64,000 nucleotides of DNA from Prinsepia uniflora (GCA_032719365.1 CM064863.1:65869583-65933582), one strand, 5' to 3'; counted from the first letter of the stretch, positions 1-11,460 are shown. Translations and numbers: made by a program. The notes: a model not told the origin generated them from the sequence alone.

Positions 1-469
1 GAATTTCTGTGGGAGTGGATGTGATTCGGTTATGTGGCATTGATGTGGTTGACTAATATGTTTATGACATGTTAGTATTTCATGGTTAAACTGGGTTAAC
101 GGTTGAATTATTGTTACGTGTTTTACAGATATTTTCACGTATCTTGAGAATATAAAATGTGTTTTCTTTTAATCGAAGTGAAATGGTTTTCGTGTACATG
201 CATAGTTTTATAAAACGGAGGGTAAATGTCGTTTGTTTTCAAAGTATGTTTTTAAACTATTTTATTGTCCACTCACATGTTTTATTGGTTTTGTAACCCT
301 CGAGGGGTATTGCACGGGAATCGAGGAGGCGGAGGCATGAACTAGCGAGACTTATGTATATTCCTTGTCTGAAAAGTTCAAGGGTAATATTGACACTTTA
401 GGTTACTTGTTAGACTGGAGCAAGGCCCGGGTACGCCTTACGGGGTATTTTTCAGGTCAGGTCCTATAA
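1..469 (+). repeat. 3' part of an old LTR (TGTAACGACC family)
   Basis: The stretch aligns by eye with the 3' third of the LTR at 557-2137. It has a GTCCACTCAC box near 270, a 'gagggtaaatgtc' block near 220, a decayed terminal stem-loop near 365-415 and an end like 'caggtcctataa'. The left end is outside the window. The two copies differ at many positions, so the insertion is old. No coding sequence is visible. Confidence 0.5.
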
Positions 470-556
470 CTGAGGCATGGTTGCGGGCCCGTTAATTTCA
501 GTTGATAGATAGACAGATTTGAATTTCAAGAAAGAAATTCTTTAAGGCGGGTAGGT
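470..556 (+). other. 87-bp internal remnant with polypurine tract
   Basis: Only 87 bases separate two same-orientation LTRs. The right half contains 'gaatttcaagaaagaaattctt', close to the 'aatttcgaggatgaaat' block that ends the internal region of related elements at 43780 and 49600. A purine tract (about 544-556) abuts the next LTR. No primer-binding site remains, so nearly the whole internal region has been deleted. Confidence 0.45.
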
Positions 557-2137
557 TGTAACGACCAGAAAATTCGAAAAAGGTAATTTCGGAAATTGGA
601 AAAGCAAATGAATGATTTTCCCTTGAGGGTCAAAAATTGACTTTTTTCCTCATATATTTTTTGGATTTTCCTTGAGTACCATTATGAAGGTCTCAACGTC
701 CAAAGTCCGCATACAGGCGATGCTTCAAAATTGGAGATCCGGTGAGCAGGAGATGACCCATGTGCGGGCGCGTGAGGCCCATGCACAGAGGCCATATGTG
801 GTGCATGTGGGTGCGTGGCTCACCTCCTGAGTTTTCAACAACCACATTTTTCAATACTTTCATTGTTAAGAACCTATTGGCGCCTATTTTGAATTGACTG
901 GACTTCGTCTTAGAGTATTTTAGGGTGTCCAAAGGTTTACGCGTTGGTTTTAAATTCGTATTTAATCTTGAAAAATTAGGAGATTTACTTGAAAGATTAT
1001 TTGGGACGCTAGTGACCTTTAGTGGTAAATTATGATAGGCGGTGTAATTTTTGGAATTTACTGAGGAGTGTGCAGCTCGGAATTCAAGTGCATAGACAGT
1101 GTGTGAGTGGACTTTGTTTTAAGAATTATTATGCATGCATAGTTAAATTTAAGTACCTTATTGCGTGATTTGAGTTGCAATGATGTGATATGATTATTCA
1201 ATGATTTTTTTTGCTTTATCGATTAGTCTTGGACCCGGTTATTTTATGGTGTTTGGGCTCAAGTCCGATTTGGAATTAAGGTTTTGACTTGGAATGTGAG
1301 TCACGATTTTTGCATGATTTAACTAGAAATGGTTTAAATAGTGTTTGGGCTGCGGCCCGTTCGTGAAAATGTGTTGACTTGGTTTTAAGTCAAGGGTTCG
1401 TGTAAATGAGTTTTCGTGGTTTACGAATTGTTTTGCCACGGTCAACTATCCTTAGTTATGGTTAGTGCGTCTAGGGCTCAGCTTTGTATCCGTAAGTCAT
1501 ACTCGGATGTCCAGAGTTCGGCTCTGTATCCTCGAGTAGTTTGCTTACCGGTAATGCAAATGTGATATGAATTGGCATTTGAGCATCAAGGATTTGTTCG
1601 TCAGTTGACTTACTGGCATTGGTTGGTTGTGTTTGCCTATTGATTGATATTGGTTTACCTTACTGATATTTATGTTGATATTGGTTTACCTTACTGATAT
1701 TTGTGTTGAGATTATTTTATATGATTTGATGATCATGGATATCGAGAAATGTGGGCCACATACTATTTTTTTGGTGTTTCTTGATTTTTGTTCCCATGTT
1801 CTATAATTTATTTTTAATTGAAGTTTGATTGCTCCTTTGTTTACGTTTTTGTTCTATGCATGCATATTTTAGCAATGAAGGGTAAATGTTGGGTTCCCTT
1901 GGAAAATGTGTTTTAAATATTTATTTTTTTCCACTCAAACCTTTTTAATTGTTTTTGACACTCTAGAGCCATTGCATGGAAAACAGTGTTGAACGAGAGG
2001 TAGAGCCATGAACGATAAGAAGTACATGTATCCTTTGTCCAACATGTGTTGTGGGTATTTTTGATATTTTGGATAGTTTGTTAAAAGAGAGCAGAACCGG
2101 GTGCGGTTATCAAATTGTATTAGGGGCGGGTCCTATC
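557..2137 (+). repeat. Old LTR, TGTAACGACC family
   Basis: The sequence starts TGTAACGACC directly after a polypurine tract and ends near 'gcgggtcctatc'. It carries the family marks: a GC-rich 'ggcgcgtgaggccc' block near 765, 'gtgtgagtggac' followed by ATGCATGCAT near 1100-1140, a second ATGCATGCAT near 1858, and a TCCACTCA box near 1930. It is shorter and more diverged than the LTRs at 19124 or 28907. No open frame of note. Confidence 0.5.
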
Positions 2138-2221
2138 TCTAGGACTCAATGAGATATGGAGGATGGGTGATCGGTACGATGAGGATGGATAAGTCCCAGT
2201 TGTAGAGTTGGCCGATCAGTT

Positions 2222-2851
2222 TAAAGATGACGGTAATCTGGGGTCGACATCGATCGACTGTTGGAGGAGCAAGTGGTCTCGATGAAGGCAATGAAAGCAA
2301 CCAAGGTCTACCAACGTGGGTTTGTGAAGGTGCTTGGCATTGGGTCGATCGATAAAGGCCACGTGCTAACAACGATGGTGATAATTTGTTATGCGTTCAC
2401 AATGGACAAACCGGTAAATTGTGAGATAGCGGCGCAGTTATTCAAACTCCAAGCTGACTTCGATACACCTAACTAGGTGGAGTTGCGTCTTCCGAAAAAG
2501 GGTGACCTACAAAGCAATGTGCTGGAAGATATGGCCTTGTTCTTCCCAGACCTGTACGCTCATGGAGTTCGTTACCCTTCAATCTAGGGCTCAGAAAGAT
2601 AGTGAATAGGATGAGAGTTACACTCAGCTAGTTGAATTCAAATATGCAGATCATCCTCTGCTCACTCTACAAGGCCTTTTACGAGGAGGATGTGGTCGAA
2701 ACAATCTACGCTAAGCTAATGTACCTATATGTGTTTGGTTTCCAATAGCAGAGCACTCAATGGGTGTATATTCCTTGCATCATGTAGAAGGAGGGGAGAA
2801 AGAAGAGGGGTAGAAGGGAGGAGGGGAGAGAGAGATGAGGTGGAGGGGGAG
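2222..2851 (+). pseudogene. Degenerate coding remnant, 5' part, cut by a copia insertion
   Basis: An open frame runs from 2261 to 2476 (71 codons), followed by protein-like stretches interrupted by several stops. The purine-rich end at 2800-2851 abuts the copia element, and the TSD GGGAG (2847-2851) repeats at 7720-7724, so the sequence continues at 7725. I do not recognise the product; together with 7725-9460 it resembles multi-exon TE-associated hypothetical proteins common in plant genomes. This is inferred from exon-like structure and a coiled-coil-like tail, not from a motif. Confidence 0.3.
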
Positions 2852-3032
2852 TGTTAAAGGCAAGAATTGGGTCAACATATTTGATTTGATTATCCACGGT
2901 TAATGGAATGATCTTAGGGATACTAGCCTAGAATAGAATTCAATTTACTTAGAATAGACATATTCAACCTGTATAAACATAGCCATTTGTTTGTACCAAT
3001 ATATTCAATATACAGAAATCCAGTTTATTTCA
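2852..3032 (+). repeat. Copia 5' LTR (181 bp)
   Basis: It begins TGTTAAAGG and ends TTTCA, immediately before the primer-binding site. It matches the 3' LTR at 180 of 181 positions by eye; the difference is C versus A at LTR position 10. A 'gtataaac' near 2971 is a possible TATA box. Confidence 0.95.
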
Positions 3033-3044
3033 TGGTATCAGAGC
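3033..3044 (+). other. Primer-binding site, tRNA-iMet
   Basis: TGGTATCAGAGC directly follows the 5' LTR. It complements the 3' end of initiator methionine tRNA, the usual minus-strand primer of plant copia elements. Confidence 0.92.
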
Positions 3045-3110
3045 ACTAACCTATTGGTGCCTCTACCACAAACACTTCCGCTACAAACAAACCACAATCA
3101 ACCCACTCAC

Positions 3111-4046
3111 ATGGCTGATTCAAAACCCACAGGAACAAAACCCACAATGTCTGATCCTCTCATCCTACATCCTTCCAACTCTCCAGGACTTGTTCTGGTT
3201 TCGAAACCTTTGGAGAGCCATAACTACGGACAATGGAGCTGATCGATGCGCATAGCTTTAAGCGCAAAGAACAAACTGGGGCTTGTTGATGGCACCACCA
3301 AAGCTCCAGCCAGCACCGATGCCAAATTTCCATTATGGCAACGTTGCAACGACATGGTCCTCTCATGGATCCTTCAATCGGTACATCCCGACATCGCAGG
3401 CAGCGTCTTCTATTGCACCACTGCCTCAGCCGTGTGGAAAGATTTACATGACCAATTTACACAAGGGAACGACTCCCGAATCTACCAAATTCGCCAAGAG
3501 ATTGTCGAATTCCGACAAGACAGTCTCTCGGTTACAGAATATTACACCAAACTCAAAACCTTGTGGGATGAGCTCGCCTTTTACAACACACCCAATACCT
3601 GCAATTGTGATGGAGCAGAGAAGATGGCCGCACAGGAAGAAAAGGAACGGGTGATGCAGTTCCTCATGGGCTTGAATGATTCCTTCTTCACTGCTAGGGG
3701 ATCGATCTTGCTAATGACTCCCCTTCCCGATTCCAAGCGTGTTCACGGCCTCATCCTGCAGCATGAGCGGCAAATGGTGGTCGTGAGCCATCGAGAATGG
3801 CAAACCAGCAGTCACTCTATGGTGGCCAACCGGTATGCAGCGCCAAAATCGAGTGGCTCGAGAAAAGGAGCCTCCGGTGGTGCAGGGGGACACGGAGCCG
3901 CGAGCAGGGGTGCTAGTTATTCTTTCAAAAAATCTCTCCGTTGCAGCTACTGCGATGGGGAGACACATACGGTGGATCGATGCTATTTCCTTCATGTATT
4001 TCCAGTGGGCCACAAGCTACATGGTAAAGATGTCAAGCCCAAATGA
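3111..4046 (+). pseudogene. gag: Copia gag (capsid/nucleocapsid), one in-frame stop
   Basis: The start is the ATG at 3111 (MADSKPTG). The frame is open to a TGA at 3240-3242, then continues in the same frame from 3243 to 4046. The stop follows an N-Y-G-Q-W-S motif typical of the start of copia Gag domains; the position is usually Arg, consistent with CGA to TGA (inference). The body matches the UBN2/retrotransposon Gag type, and a CCHC zinc knuckle (C-x2-C-x4-H-x4-C, 'CSYCDGETHTVDRC') lies near 3942-3983. The frame ends at TGA 4044-4046, where related elements usually read on into protease. Gag would form the particle and bind the RNA. Confidence 0.9.
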
Positions 4047-4073
4047 AGAAGACCCACTGCCCACAACACAGAA

Positions 4074-4598
4074 ATGTTAGGTCATTCTGCCCCCAATGAA
4101 TCAACTGCCATTAATTCTGCTCCAGGCCCCAATTTTACTCCTGAAGAGTACCACCAACTCCTTGCCTTACTCCATAGAAAATCGAGTAACCCTTCCTCAT
4201 TAGCAAATGCAACAGGTATACTCATAACTCTATCCAATTACATCCCTAAATCATAGTCCACCTTATATTGGATAATTGATAGTAGGGCAACTGACCATAT
4301 TTCACATGCTCCTCCCACCCACAATGCCCGTAATGCTAAGGATGAATTTTTCGGTTTACCGAATGGGAATCAAGTACAAATTACAAGTGTTGGATCCATG
4401 GACTTATTAAATAAAATGAAAATTGATGATGTCCTCCACGTACCAAATTTTCATGTGAACTTGTTGTCGGTGAGCAAGTTGACCCGAGATTTACATTGTA
4501 CGGTGACCTTTTTTGATGAGTTTTGTCTTGTGCAGGACGTGGCTACGAGGAGGACGATTGGCCTGGGCAAGACATTTAATGGTCTTTACTACCTCTAA
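4074..4598 (+). pseudogene. Copia pol N-terminus: aspartic protease and pre-integrase segment
   Basis: It lies in the gag frame, with stops at 4254-4256 (TAG) and 4596-4598 (TAA). The protease active site reads W-I-I-D-S-R-A-T-D-H near 4270-4300. The family motif is D-S-G-A, so the glycine next to the catalytic Asp is Arg here (GGG to AGG would do this). The following 'DVLHVPNFHVNLLSVSKL' is a typical copia protease C-terminal segment, leading into the pre-integrase region. Protease would cleave the polyprotein in the particle; this copy should be inactive. Confidence 0.82.
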
Positions 4599-4649
4599 GC
4601 TCACCAAAATCTACACCTTGCCCATCATCTTCACCATACTTTCAACATC

Positions 4650-5660
4650 TAGCATCAACGTTTGGGATACCCCTCCTCTGCACCACTTCATTTTTTATCT
4701 CAACATCATTCAGAAATTGTTTTTGATTCCAAACATATATGTGACATTTGTCCTCTTGCGAAACAAACTAGATTGTCTTTTTCTCATTCAACTTCACACT
4801 CTTCCAATGCACCATTTGATTTGATTCATTGTGAAATTTGGGGACCCCATAAAATTCCTACTCCTACAGGGGCCCGTTATTTCTTAACTATTGTTGATGA
4901 TTTCACTCGTTTCACATGGACACATCTCATGAATTTCAAATCAGAAACACAATCCATAATCTGTTCTTTTTTCTCTTGGGTCAAAACGCAATTTCACCTT
5001 ATCATTAAATCCTTACGCGCCGATAATGGTCGGAAATTTCTTTCCCTCCAAACATTTTTTCGTGATCAAGGGACTGTTTTTCAACATTCTTGTCCCTATA
5101 CTCCACAAAAAAATGGAGTGGTGGAACGTAAGCATCGTCACCTTCTCAATGTGAGTCGTGCCCTTCGTTTTCAGGCAAATATACCCCTTCGTTTTTGGGG
5201 GAAAAGCATCCAAACCGCTTGTTACCTCATCAATCTTCTTCCCGCACCCCTCCTTCACCATAAAACACCCTATGAACTTTTACACCATCACCCTCACAAT
5301 TACTCCCATCTTCGCGTTTTTGGTTGTTTATGCTATGCCACTAATCTCCTTCCCAAACACAAATTTGATGCCCGTGCCCGTCTGTGTCTTTTCCTAGGCT
5401 ACCCACTCGGTCAAAAAGGCTATCGGGTCCTTGATCTCACCACTCACCACATATTTTCCTCTCGTGATGTCATTTTTCATGAGACCATTTTCCCCTTCTT
5501 TACCTTAGCACCCGAAAATCAAGAGGATGGTCCTATTTTACCTTTGCCTCAACTTGATTCCCAGCCCCTGGGCGTGGTCCCTTCTCCTTCGTTGGGTCCA
5601 CCACCCTCCCTTACCACCCTGCCATGTTTATCTGACCCTTTGTCCCCTACCTCCTCATAA
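4650..5660 (+). pseudogene. Copia integrase
   Basis: The same frame continues after TAG 4650-4652. The HHCC zinc-binding region is damaged: the usual Trp before the first His is the TAG, and the second His is Tyr ('HQRLGYPS'); the CDIC cysteines remain. The catalytic core keeps D-D-E: Asp in 'FLTIVDDFTRF', Asp in 'LRADNGRKF' and Glu in 'PQKNGVVERKHRHLL'. The C-terminal part has the copia 'LRVFGCLCYATN' and 'FLGYPLGQKGYRV' signatures. The frame stops at TAA 5658-5660. Integrase inserts the cDNA into the chromosome. Confidence 0.9.
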
Positions 5661-6045
5661 TCAATCCCACCCACTACCTCTCCTTTAGTCCCTTCACCCC
5701 CCGACCCCACCTTATCTCTTTCCCCTGCTCTACCTGCCGACCCTAACACTTCTTCTTCACCCACTCCTTCACCTATTTCCCTCTCTGATCAACACCCACC
5801 CCTTCGTCAATCCACACGCCCCACCCACCCTCCAGCCCGTCTTCACGATTTCATTACCAACCATGCAAAACTGCTTGCTCCTGGCTCGCCTCCTCCCACC
5901 ACGCTCGGCACACGGCATCCTCTTCACAGGTATACCTCCTTAACCAATTTATCCCGTTCTCATCAAAAATTTGTGTACTCTATTTCTCAAACTGTCGAAC
6001 CCACTACTTATGCTGATGCCTGTTTGAATCCTCACTGGGTGTGCC
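5661..6045 (+). pseudogene. Copia integrase-RT linker with frameshift
   Basis: The frame of the integrase remains readable to about 6050 as a Pro/Ser/Thr-rich linker ending in a segment like the usual copia start of RT ('VEPTTYADACLNPHW'). It then hits a stop at 6054-6056. The RT domain continues in another frame from about 6046, so an indel lies within roughly 6035-6046. No catalytic residues are expected here. Confidence 0.65.
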
Positions 6046-7531
6046 ATGCACTCTGAACTCCATGCCTTAGACTCTAATCACACGTGTTCCTTGGTCTCCC
6101 TGTCGGCTGGTCATCGGGCCATTGGTTCTAAGTGGGTCTTCAAGATCAAATACAATTCTGATGGCACCATCGAACGTTACAAAGCTCGTTTGGTTGCACA
6201 GGGTTTTACTCAGCGAGAAGGCATCGACTACACCGATACATTTGCTCCCGTCGCCAAACTTATCACAGTCCGCTGCCTTCTCACGGTGGCTGCCGTCCGC
6301 CATTGGCCCTTCCACCAGTTAGACGTTCATAACGCTTTCCTCCATGGTGATCTGGATGAGGAAGTGTACATGCTCCCGCCTCCTGGTTTCCGTCGACAGG
6401 GGGAGAATTTCGTATGTCGACTCCACAAGTCACTCTATGGCCTTAAGCAAGCTTCCAGGAGTTGGTTTCGTAAGTTTTCTACTGCTATTCAAGAAATTGG
6501 TTTTCTCCAATCCAAAGCCAACTATTCATTGTTTACTCAAGTCAATGGATCCTCTTTTACTGTTATACTTTTGTATGTTGATGATATGGTCATTACTAGC
6601 AACAATGATGAAGCTATATGCAAACTGAAACAATTCTTAAGCAACAGGTTCCACATTAAGGATCTTGGATTTTTGCAATATTTTCTTGGAGTTGAGATAG
6701 CACGGTCAAAGGCGGGAATATCCTTTTGTCAACGTAAATATACTCTGGATATTTTGGAAGATGCAGGGTTACTTGGTGCTAAACCCGCCTCGATACCTAT
6801 GGATCCGAATGTCAAGTTACTACCAACAGAAAGTGATCATTTGAAAGATCCTACCCGCTATAGACGGCTCATTGGCAGATTGATTTATCTCACAATTACA
6901 AGGCCAGAAATCACCTATGCAGTAAACACACTTAGCCAATTCATGCATGAACCTAGGCGACATCATTTGGACATAGCAAATCGGCTTCTTCACTACCTCA
7001 AGGCCTCACCAGGACAAGGATTGTTGTTCCCTGCTCATGGCTCCTTACAATTAAGGGCATATTGTGACGCCGATTGGGCTAGGTGTCCTTTCACCCGACG
7101 CTCCGTAACTGGCTACTGCATATTCCTTGGTCAATCCCTCATCTCATGGAAGAGTAAGAAACAAGCCACTGTCTCCCGGTCATCAGCAGAGGCAGAATAC
7201 CGATCTATGGCAGCCACCACTTGTGAATTGACTTGGTTAAGGTATTTACTACGGGATTTGAAGGTGGAACACCTGCAACCTGCCATTTTGCTATGTGACA
7301 ATCAAGTTGCACTCTACATAGCTGCCAATCCAGTTTATCATGAACGCACGAAACACATTGAGCTAGATTGCCACACCGTTCATGAGCGCATCCTGAATGG
7401 CGAAGTTAGAACTGCTCACCTACGCACTAAAGACCAAATTGCTGACATTTTTTACTAAGCCCTTACCAGCACCGACATTCCATTCCCATCTTGGCAAGTT
7501 GAGCATCATTGACATCCATGCTTCACCTTGA
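6046..7531 (+). pseudogene. Copia reverse transcriptase and RNase H
   Basis: This is the longest open frame in the window (470 codons, 6046-7458). RT motifs: 'IGSKWVFKIKYNSDG' (residues 26-40), 'DTFAPVAK' (64-71), Asp93 in 'QLDVHNAFLHGDL', and the catalytic Y-V-D-D at 177-180. RNase H follows, with Asp341 in 'YCDADWA', Glu384 in 'SSAEAEYR', and 'LLCDNQVAL'. At 7447-7452 a T6 run appears to hold one extra T: the frame ends early after 'IADIFY', while the neighbouring frame runs on to a canonical copia C-terminus ending at TGA 7529-7531. RT copies the RNA to DNA and RNase H removes the template. Confidence 0.93.
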
Positions 7532-7538
7532 GGGGGAG
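7530..7538 (+). other. Polypurine tract
   Basis: GAGGGGGAG directly precedes the 3' LTR and overlaps the presumed pol stop. It is the expected plus-strand primer. Confidence 0.85.
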
Positions 7539-7719
7539 TGTTAAAGGAAAGAATTGGGTCAACATATTTGATTTGATTATCCACGGTTAATGGAATGATC
7601 TTAGGGATACTAGCCTAGAATAGAATTCAATTTACTTAGAATAGACATATTCAACCTGTATAAACATAGCCATTTGTTTGTACCAATATATTCAATATAC
7701 AGAAATCCAGTTTATTTCA
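7539..7719 (+). repeat. Copia 3' LTR (181 bp)
   Basis: It starts TGTTAAAGG and ends TTTCA, and is followed by the target duplication GGGAG at 7720-7724. Confidence 0.95.
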
Positions 7720-7724
7720 GGGAG

Positions 7725-9460
7725 TTCATCCATGATGTTCTAACCTCTTAAAAGCCATACAATACTTGGTTTTACTTCATCGCTAGAGATTGGGATGGAG
7801 GCACTGAAGGGGGGCCGGTAATGGGAAAGTTCCAGATAAAAGGTATTTGGTGTTCTCGATCTTCAACTTATTTGTCTGTTTTAGTATTATGTGTTTTTTT
7901 CTAAGTGTTATCTTGAGTTTGACCTTATTCTCGGTTTACAGGCCTGTTTCTTGCTATAGAGATATTAGAGACAGAGAAGAAGGTGATTTGGCGCGTAAAG
8001 AGGAGGCTAACTGACCTTCAAAGTAGCAAATTTGTGCTACGTCTGCTTGCACTTTTATTGGACACCGTTCTGATCCAGTTGGACGACTGTAAGTACTTGT
8101 ATTTTCTTGCTTTTTTTAATATATGGTCGCTCTCTAACTTTTGTTGTTGGTCATATTATTTTCGAGGATCTAAACATGAAGATCTGCTAAGAGGTTTATA
8201 TATTGATGGTGAAGAAAAAAATCCTAAAAGCGAATTTTAGGCAGAAACGCAAGAATGCATTAGTGGATGAGGCGGCTACCTCTCGACTGGCCATTATCAT
8301 GGCTTCAAAGCCCAAGAAGAAAAGAAAGTGAGTGCAGAAGGGGGCTCACACTCTTGTGGTCGGCTTGCCCTTACTTGAAGACTAAGATGAGGACACTCGT
8401 CAAGAAGAAGCTCTGTGGATGGAAGAAACCATGGTCGAGCCCTAGGACCTGTTGTTCAGTCCTAATGCTCATTAGTTTCTACCACAAAATTTTGAACCAT
8501 CTCCATCTTTGTCTCAGTTGGATGAGAGGATTGCGAACTTGCTGACTCATCGTGGAGAAGGGGTTGATTTGAGCTGTTTTACCAACGCGAGTGTCGAGTG
8601 TTCGTCGACTTCTATTTGTTTCAATAAGGAGATTATGCCTTTAGTGAACTATATCTCTTAATGAGTGTTGATAGGGTTGTGGATGAGTTGGCCTTTCTTC
8701 CTGCTCAGTCGTCCGTCAAGAAGATGGAGAAGGCTTTACTATTATTGTCACATGTAAGTTGGGTTTGCTTGTTTTTGTTTTTTTTTTAATATCTTACTAG
8801 CTTTAGTTTGTGTTTGTTTTTGCAGGCTCCCGGCGAAATCTTCCTCCAGTTCGCCAGGGATAAGGTCATATTAAAGAAGTAGAAAGAGTAGTTGGCTCCC
8901 AAGCTTCAACATTCCGATCTGGCACTTAAGACCAAAGGTCACCTCACTTGGCAGCTCAAGATCAAGAAGAGAAGGGTGGAAGAGGTGAGTGGCAATCTAG
9001 AGGTTGAGAGGAAAAAATGGAGAAGTTGAATGGCAAGCTTACCTTGGCTTAGAAGGATGTTAGCCGACACTGGTGAAGCTGAACCGTATCAAAGCTGCCC
9101 AGGAAGCCAACCTCGTCCAAGTTCGATAGGGCACAATGGTCGAGTTCGAAAAATCGATGAGCTGAAACAATCCTTTGTCGCCGACTATGATAAGGGCTTC
9201 CACAAAAAGTTCTTCAAGCATAATAATCATCAGCCGATTACAACTCTCTGGCTTGGCCAAGACTTGATAGCTGAGGATATCCCTTCACACTTCGAGGGTG
9301 GTAAAGAGGGAGAGGAGGAAGACGAAGAGAAGGGGAAGGAATAGAAGTAGTCGATCGGCGGTGGTGGTGAACAGCAGGTGGAGGGCCTGGTCGATGATGG
9401 CCAAGATGAGGAGCCACTAGCTTAATCCTTTGTATTTTGTTTTTGTAATTGTTAGCCTAA
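7725..9460 (+). pseudogene. Degenerate multi-exon coding remnant, 3' part
   Basis: It continues the sequence interrupted at 2851. Several intron-like segments fit GT-AG: 7843-7941, 8754-8825 (GTAAGT...TTTTGCAG) and possibly 8089-8240. Exon-like stretches carry stops and frameshifts. The last part is charged and coiled-coil-like and includes 'DELKQSFVADYDKGF' near 9160-9200, then an acidic Glu/Gly tail to a stop near 9342. A T-rich, 3'-UTR-like stretch follows at 9425-9500. Function is not recognised; a gag-like or TE-associated hypothetical protein is a guess. Confidence 0.35.
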
Positions 9461-10020
9461 TGCCCTCTTGGATTTTGTAATGCATGGCCGAACTTTGGTT
9501 CTTTATATGAAAAAAGAACTAATCTGAAATTTCAAGTACGTTTACGTTTATTGTTATATTTTACCAAGTGTTTGTTTATTACCAAGTGAGTTTGTGCCTT
9601 GGTGTTGTAGTTTGTGGTTTGGCCGAGTATAGTGTGCTACACTTATTTGTAGTTAGAGGCCAATTTTAATGTATAGGTTGAGCATAGTGGTAGGCCGACT
9701 TGTATATACAAAACAAAAATTTTTTTAGGCCAAGTTTAATGTTTAGGTAGAGTGAAATGTATAGGCCGCGCATGGCTGTAGGCCGACTTGTATGTTTGAG
9801 TTGATCGCATTTTAGACCAAATGCTAAGGCTGAGTGTGCCTGTAGGCTAACTTGTATGTTTGAGTGGAGCCATTTTTTAGGCCAAAGTATTGAGTGTAGG
9901 CCAATTGCGCATGTACTCAGTGTTGTTTTAAGCCTTTAGTAAAAAATTGTTGCATTGTAATAGGTCGTTTGTGCATGTGCTCGGTTTGTTTTGAATAATA
10001 TAGTTTTCAGAACTTGTCAT
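9461..10020 (+). repeat. Imperfect short repeats 'taggccgacttgta'
   Basis: A T-rich stretch with no coding potential. The phrase 'gtaggccgacttgtat' recurs, decayed, near 9690, 9779 and 9842, with other 'taggcca' echoes between. This suggests an old tandem repeat with a unit of about 60-95 bp. Confidence 0.4.
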
Positions 10021-11460
10021 TGATAATTATGGTCCAAGTTTACCTAAGTACAACAATGTTCTAAGTACAAAAGAAAGTCAGCCTGTTGGCTATTACCGAG
10101 CGGCCTATATTTAATATTTTTTAGGTGGTCAGTGTCCCAAGTGTGGCCGAGTGGTCTGGCCTCCAAGTCGGCATATTCATGTGACTTTATAAGGGCCTTT
10201 GTTATTCGGCCCCAATGATAGGACACGATCTTAAATCACTTTCATAAACATGCACTCTTGCTCCCGTCTGATAATCTTCTCGAATTTACCAATACTTGCC
10301 TTTAATTTTTATCAGACTAGGGGTTTTCCTGATTTCATTCACACCCTATCTTTATAAATTAGCCAAACATAATCCATTATTGCGGGGTTACCACTTACGT
10401 CCAACCCATTGACCCAATCAAGTAATGAAATTTGACAATTCAATTTTTTTTAAGTTTTAATCAAATATTCATTAAAAGATTATAATTTACTATTTTATTA
10501 GAAATTATGCAATAAATAGACATAACAATATAGAGAAAGGAATGTCTGTCTTATATGCTATACATATGGCCAAAATCCCTCGTTGATTAACATTTCATAC
10601 TTTCCAAAAGTTTCCATTGATCTAAACTTACCTTTAAAGTTTACAAAAATTACAGATTAGTCTTATACTTAGTTTCCCAATTTTTTGAGGATTAAACTCA
10701 TGTTCAAAATATAAACATATTGTTTCAAATGTTCAGAATCGTACTCAAACAGTATCCAATTAACTCAAATGTTGTACCAAAAGATTCATAAGAATGAACA
10801 CTACAAAAACCATGTTGAACGAAAACTCAGAAAACCTACCACGCGCCATTGATAGCCTTTGCACGTGGGCTTCAAGCACCTGCGTAAATGTTGTCTTCAA
10901 CATCTAGACAGGTCCTAGTTTTGGTTTTCCTGACCCGTGACCTCAACCCAATTCAAACTTGATTATTTCTCAATCATTTCCTATGATTCGAGTGTCCAAA
11001 TTCATCTAAGAGATTCCAGAAATGGATCTATGAACTCAAAACGAAAGAAACTCACCTCGAGATCTCGGTTCAAATTTCTAATCTTTCGGCCATTGTTCCA
11101 GGTCCATTTCTGGAACTTTCCTGCGTATATCTTTCATCCTTCCAACCTTAAGATGACTCTAGGGACACAATTAAGCTCCCAAAAACCTTGGTTTAGATAC
11201 TAGGCGACTTCAAACACCTCAACGACCTACAACCAAACCTGGAGCTTCACGGGTTATGGAGGTGTTCCTCTTCTCTCCAATTTTTCCCTTATTTTCTTCT
11301 CCTCTTTCTTTGTTTCTTCTTCATTTCTTCTCTGTTTTCCTTTCTACGTCTTCCCACTCTCATTTCTCTCTTCATTTATTATTTTCATTCTTTGCGGCCA
11401 CTACCTACCTAGCACCCTATAACAATCACAACATACTATGGCACTACGTGTAAGACAATC
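10021..11460 (-). repeat. Degraded minus-strand LTR-like DNA
   Basis: No gene is visible. Parts resemble the 3' side of the minus-strand LTRs elsewhere, such as the 'cacgcgccattg...gcacgtgggcttcaagc' block near 10840-10880 and the C/T-rich tract at 11260-11400 (compare 60470-60600). Termini are not identifiable. Confidence 0.3.

Larger units (their letters stand above)
2852..7719 (+). mobile_element. Ty1/copia LTR retrotransposon, structurally complete but coding-defective
   Basis: Two 181-bp LTRs (TG...CA) differing at one position flank a 4.5-kb internal region and are bordered by a perfect 5-bp duplication, GGGAG (2847-2851, 7720-7724). The order PBS, gag, protease, integrase, RT, RNase H, PPT is that of copia (integrase before RT). 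Short LTRs and the C-terminal pol sequence suggest an Ale-like lineage (inference). The near-identical LTRs mean a recent insertion, yet the coding region has at least five in-frame stops and two frameshifts, so this copy cannot encode a working polyprotein. Confidence 0.95.

Noticed and set aside
10143..10160. 'tggccgagtgg' resembling a tRNA or SINE A-box
   Set aside because: No matching B-box or cloverleaf follows, and no poly(A) or target duplication supports a SINE.
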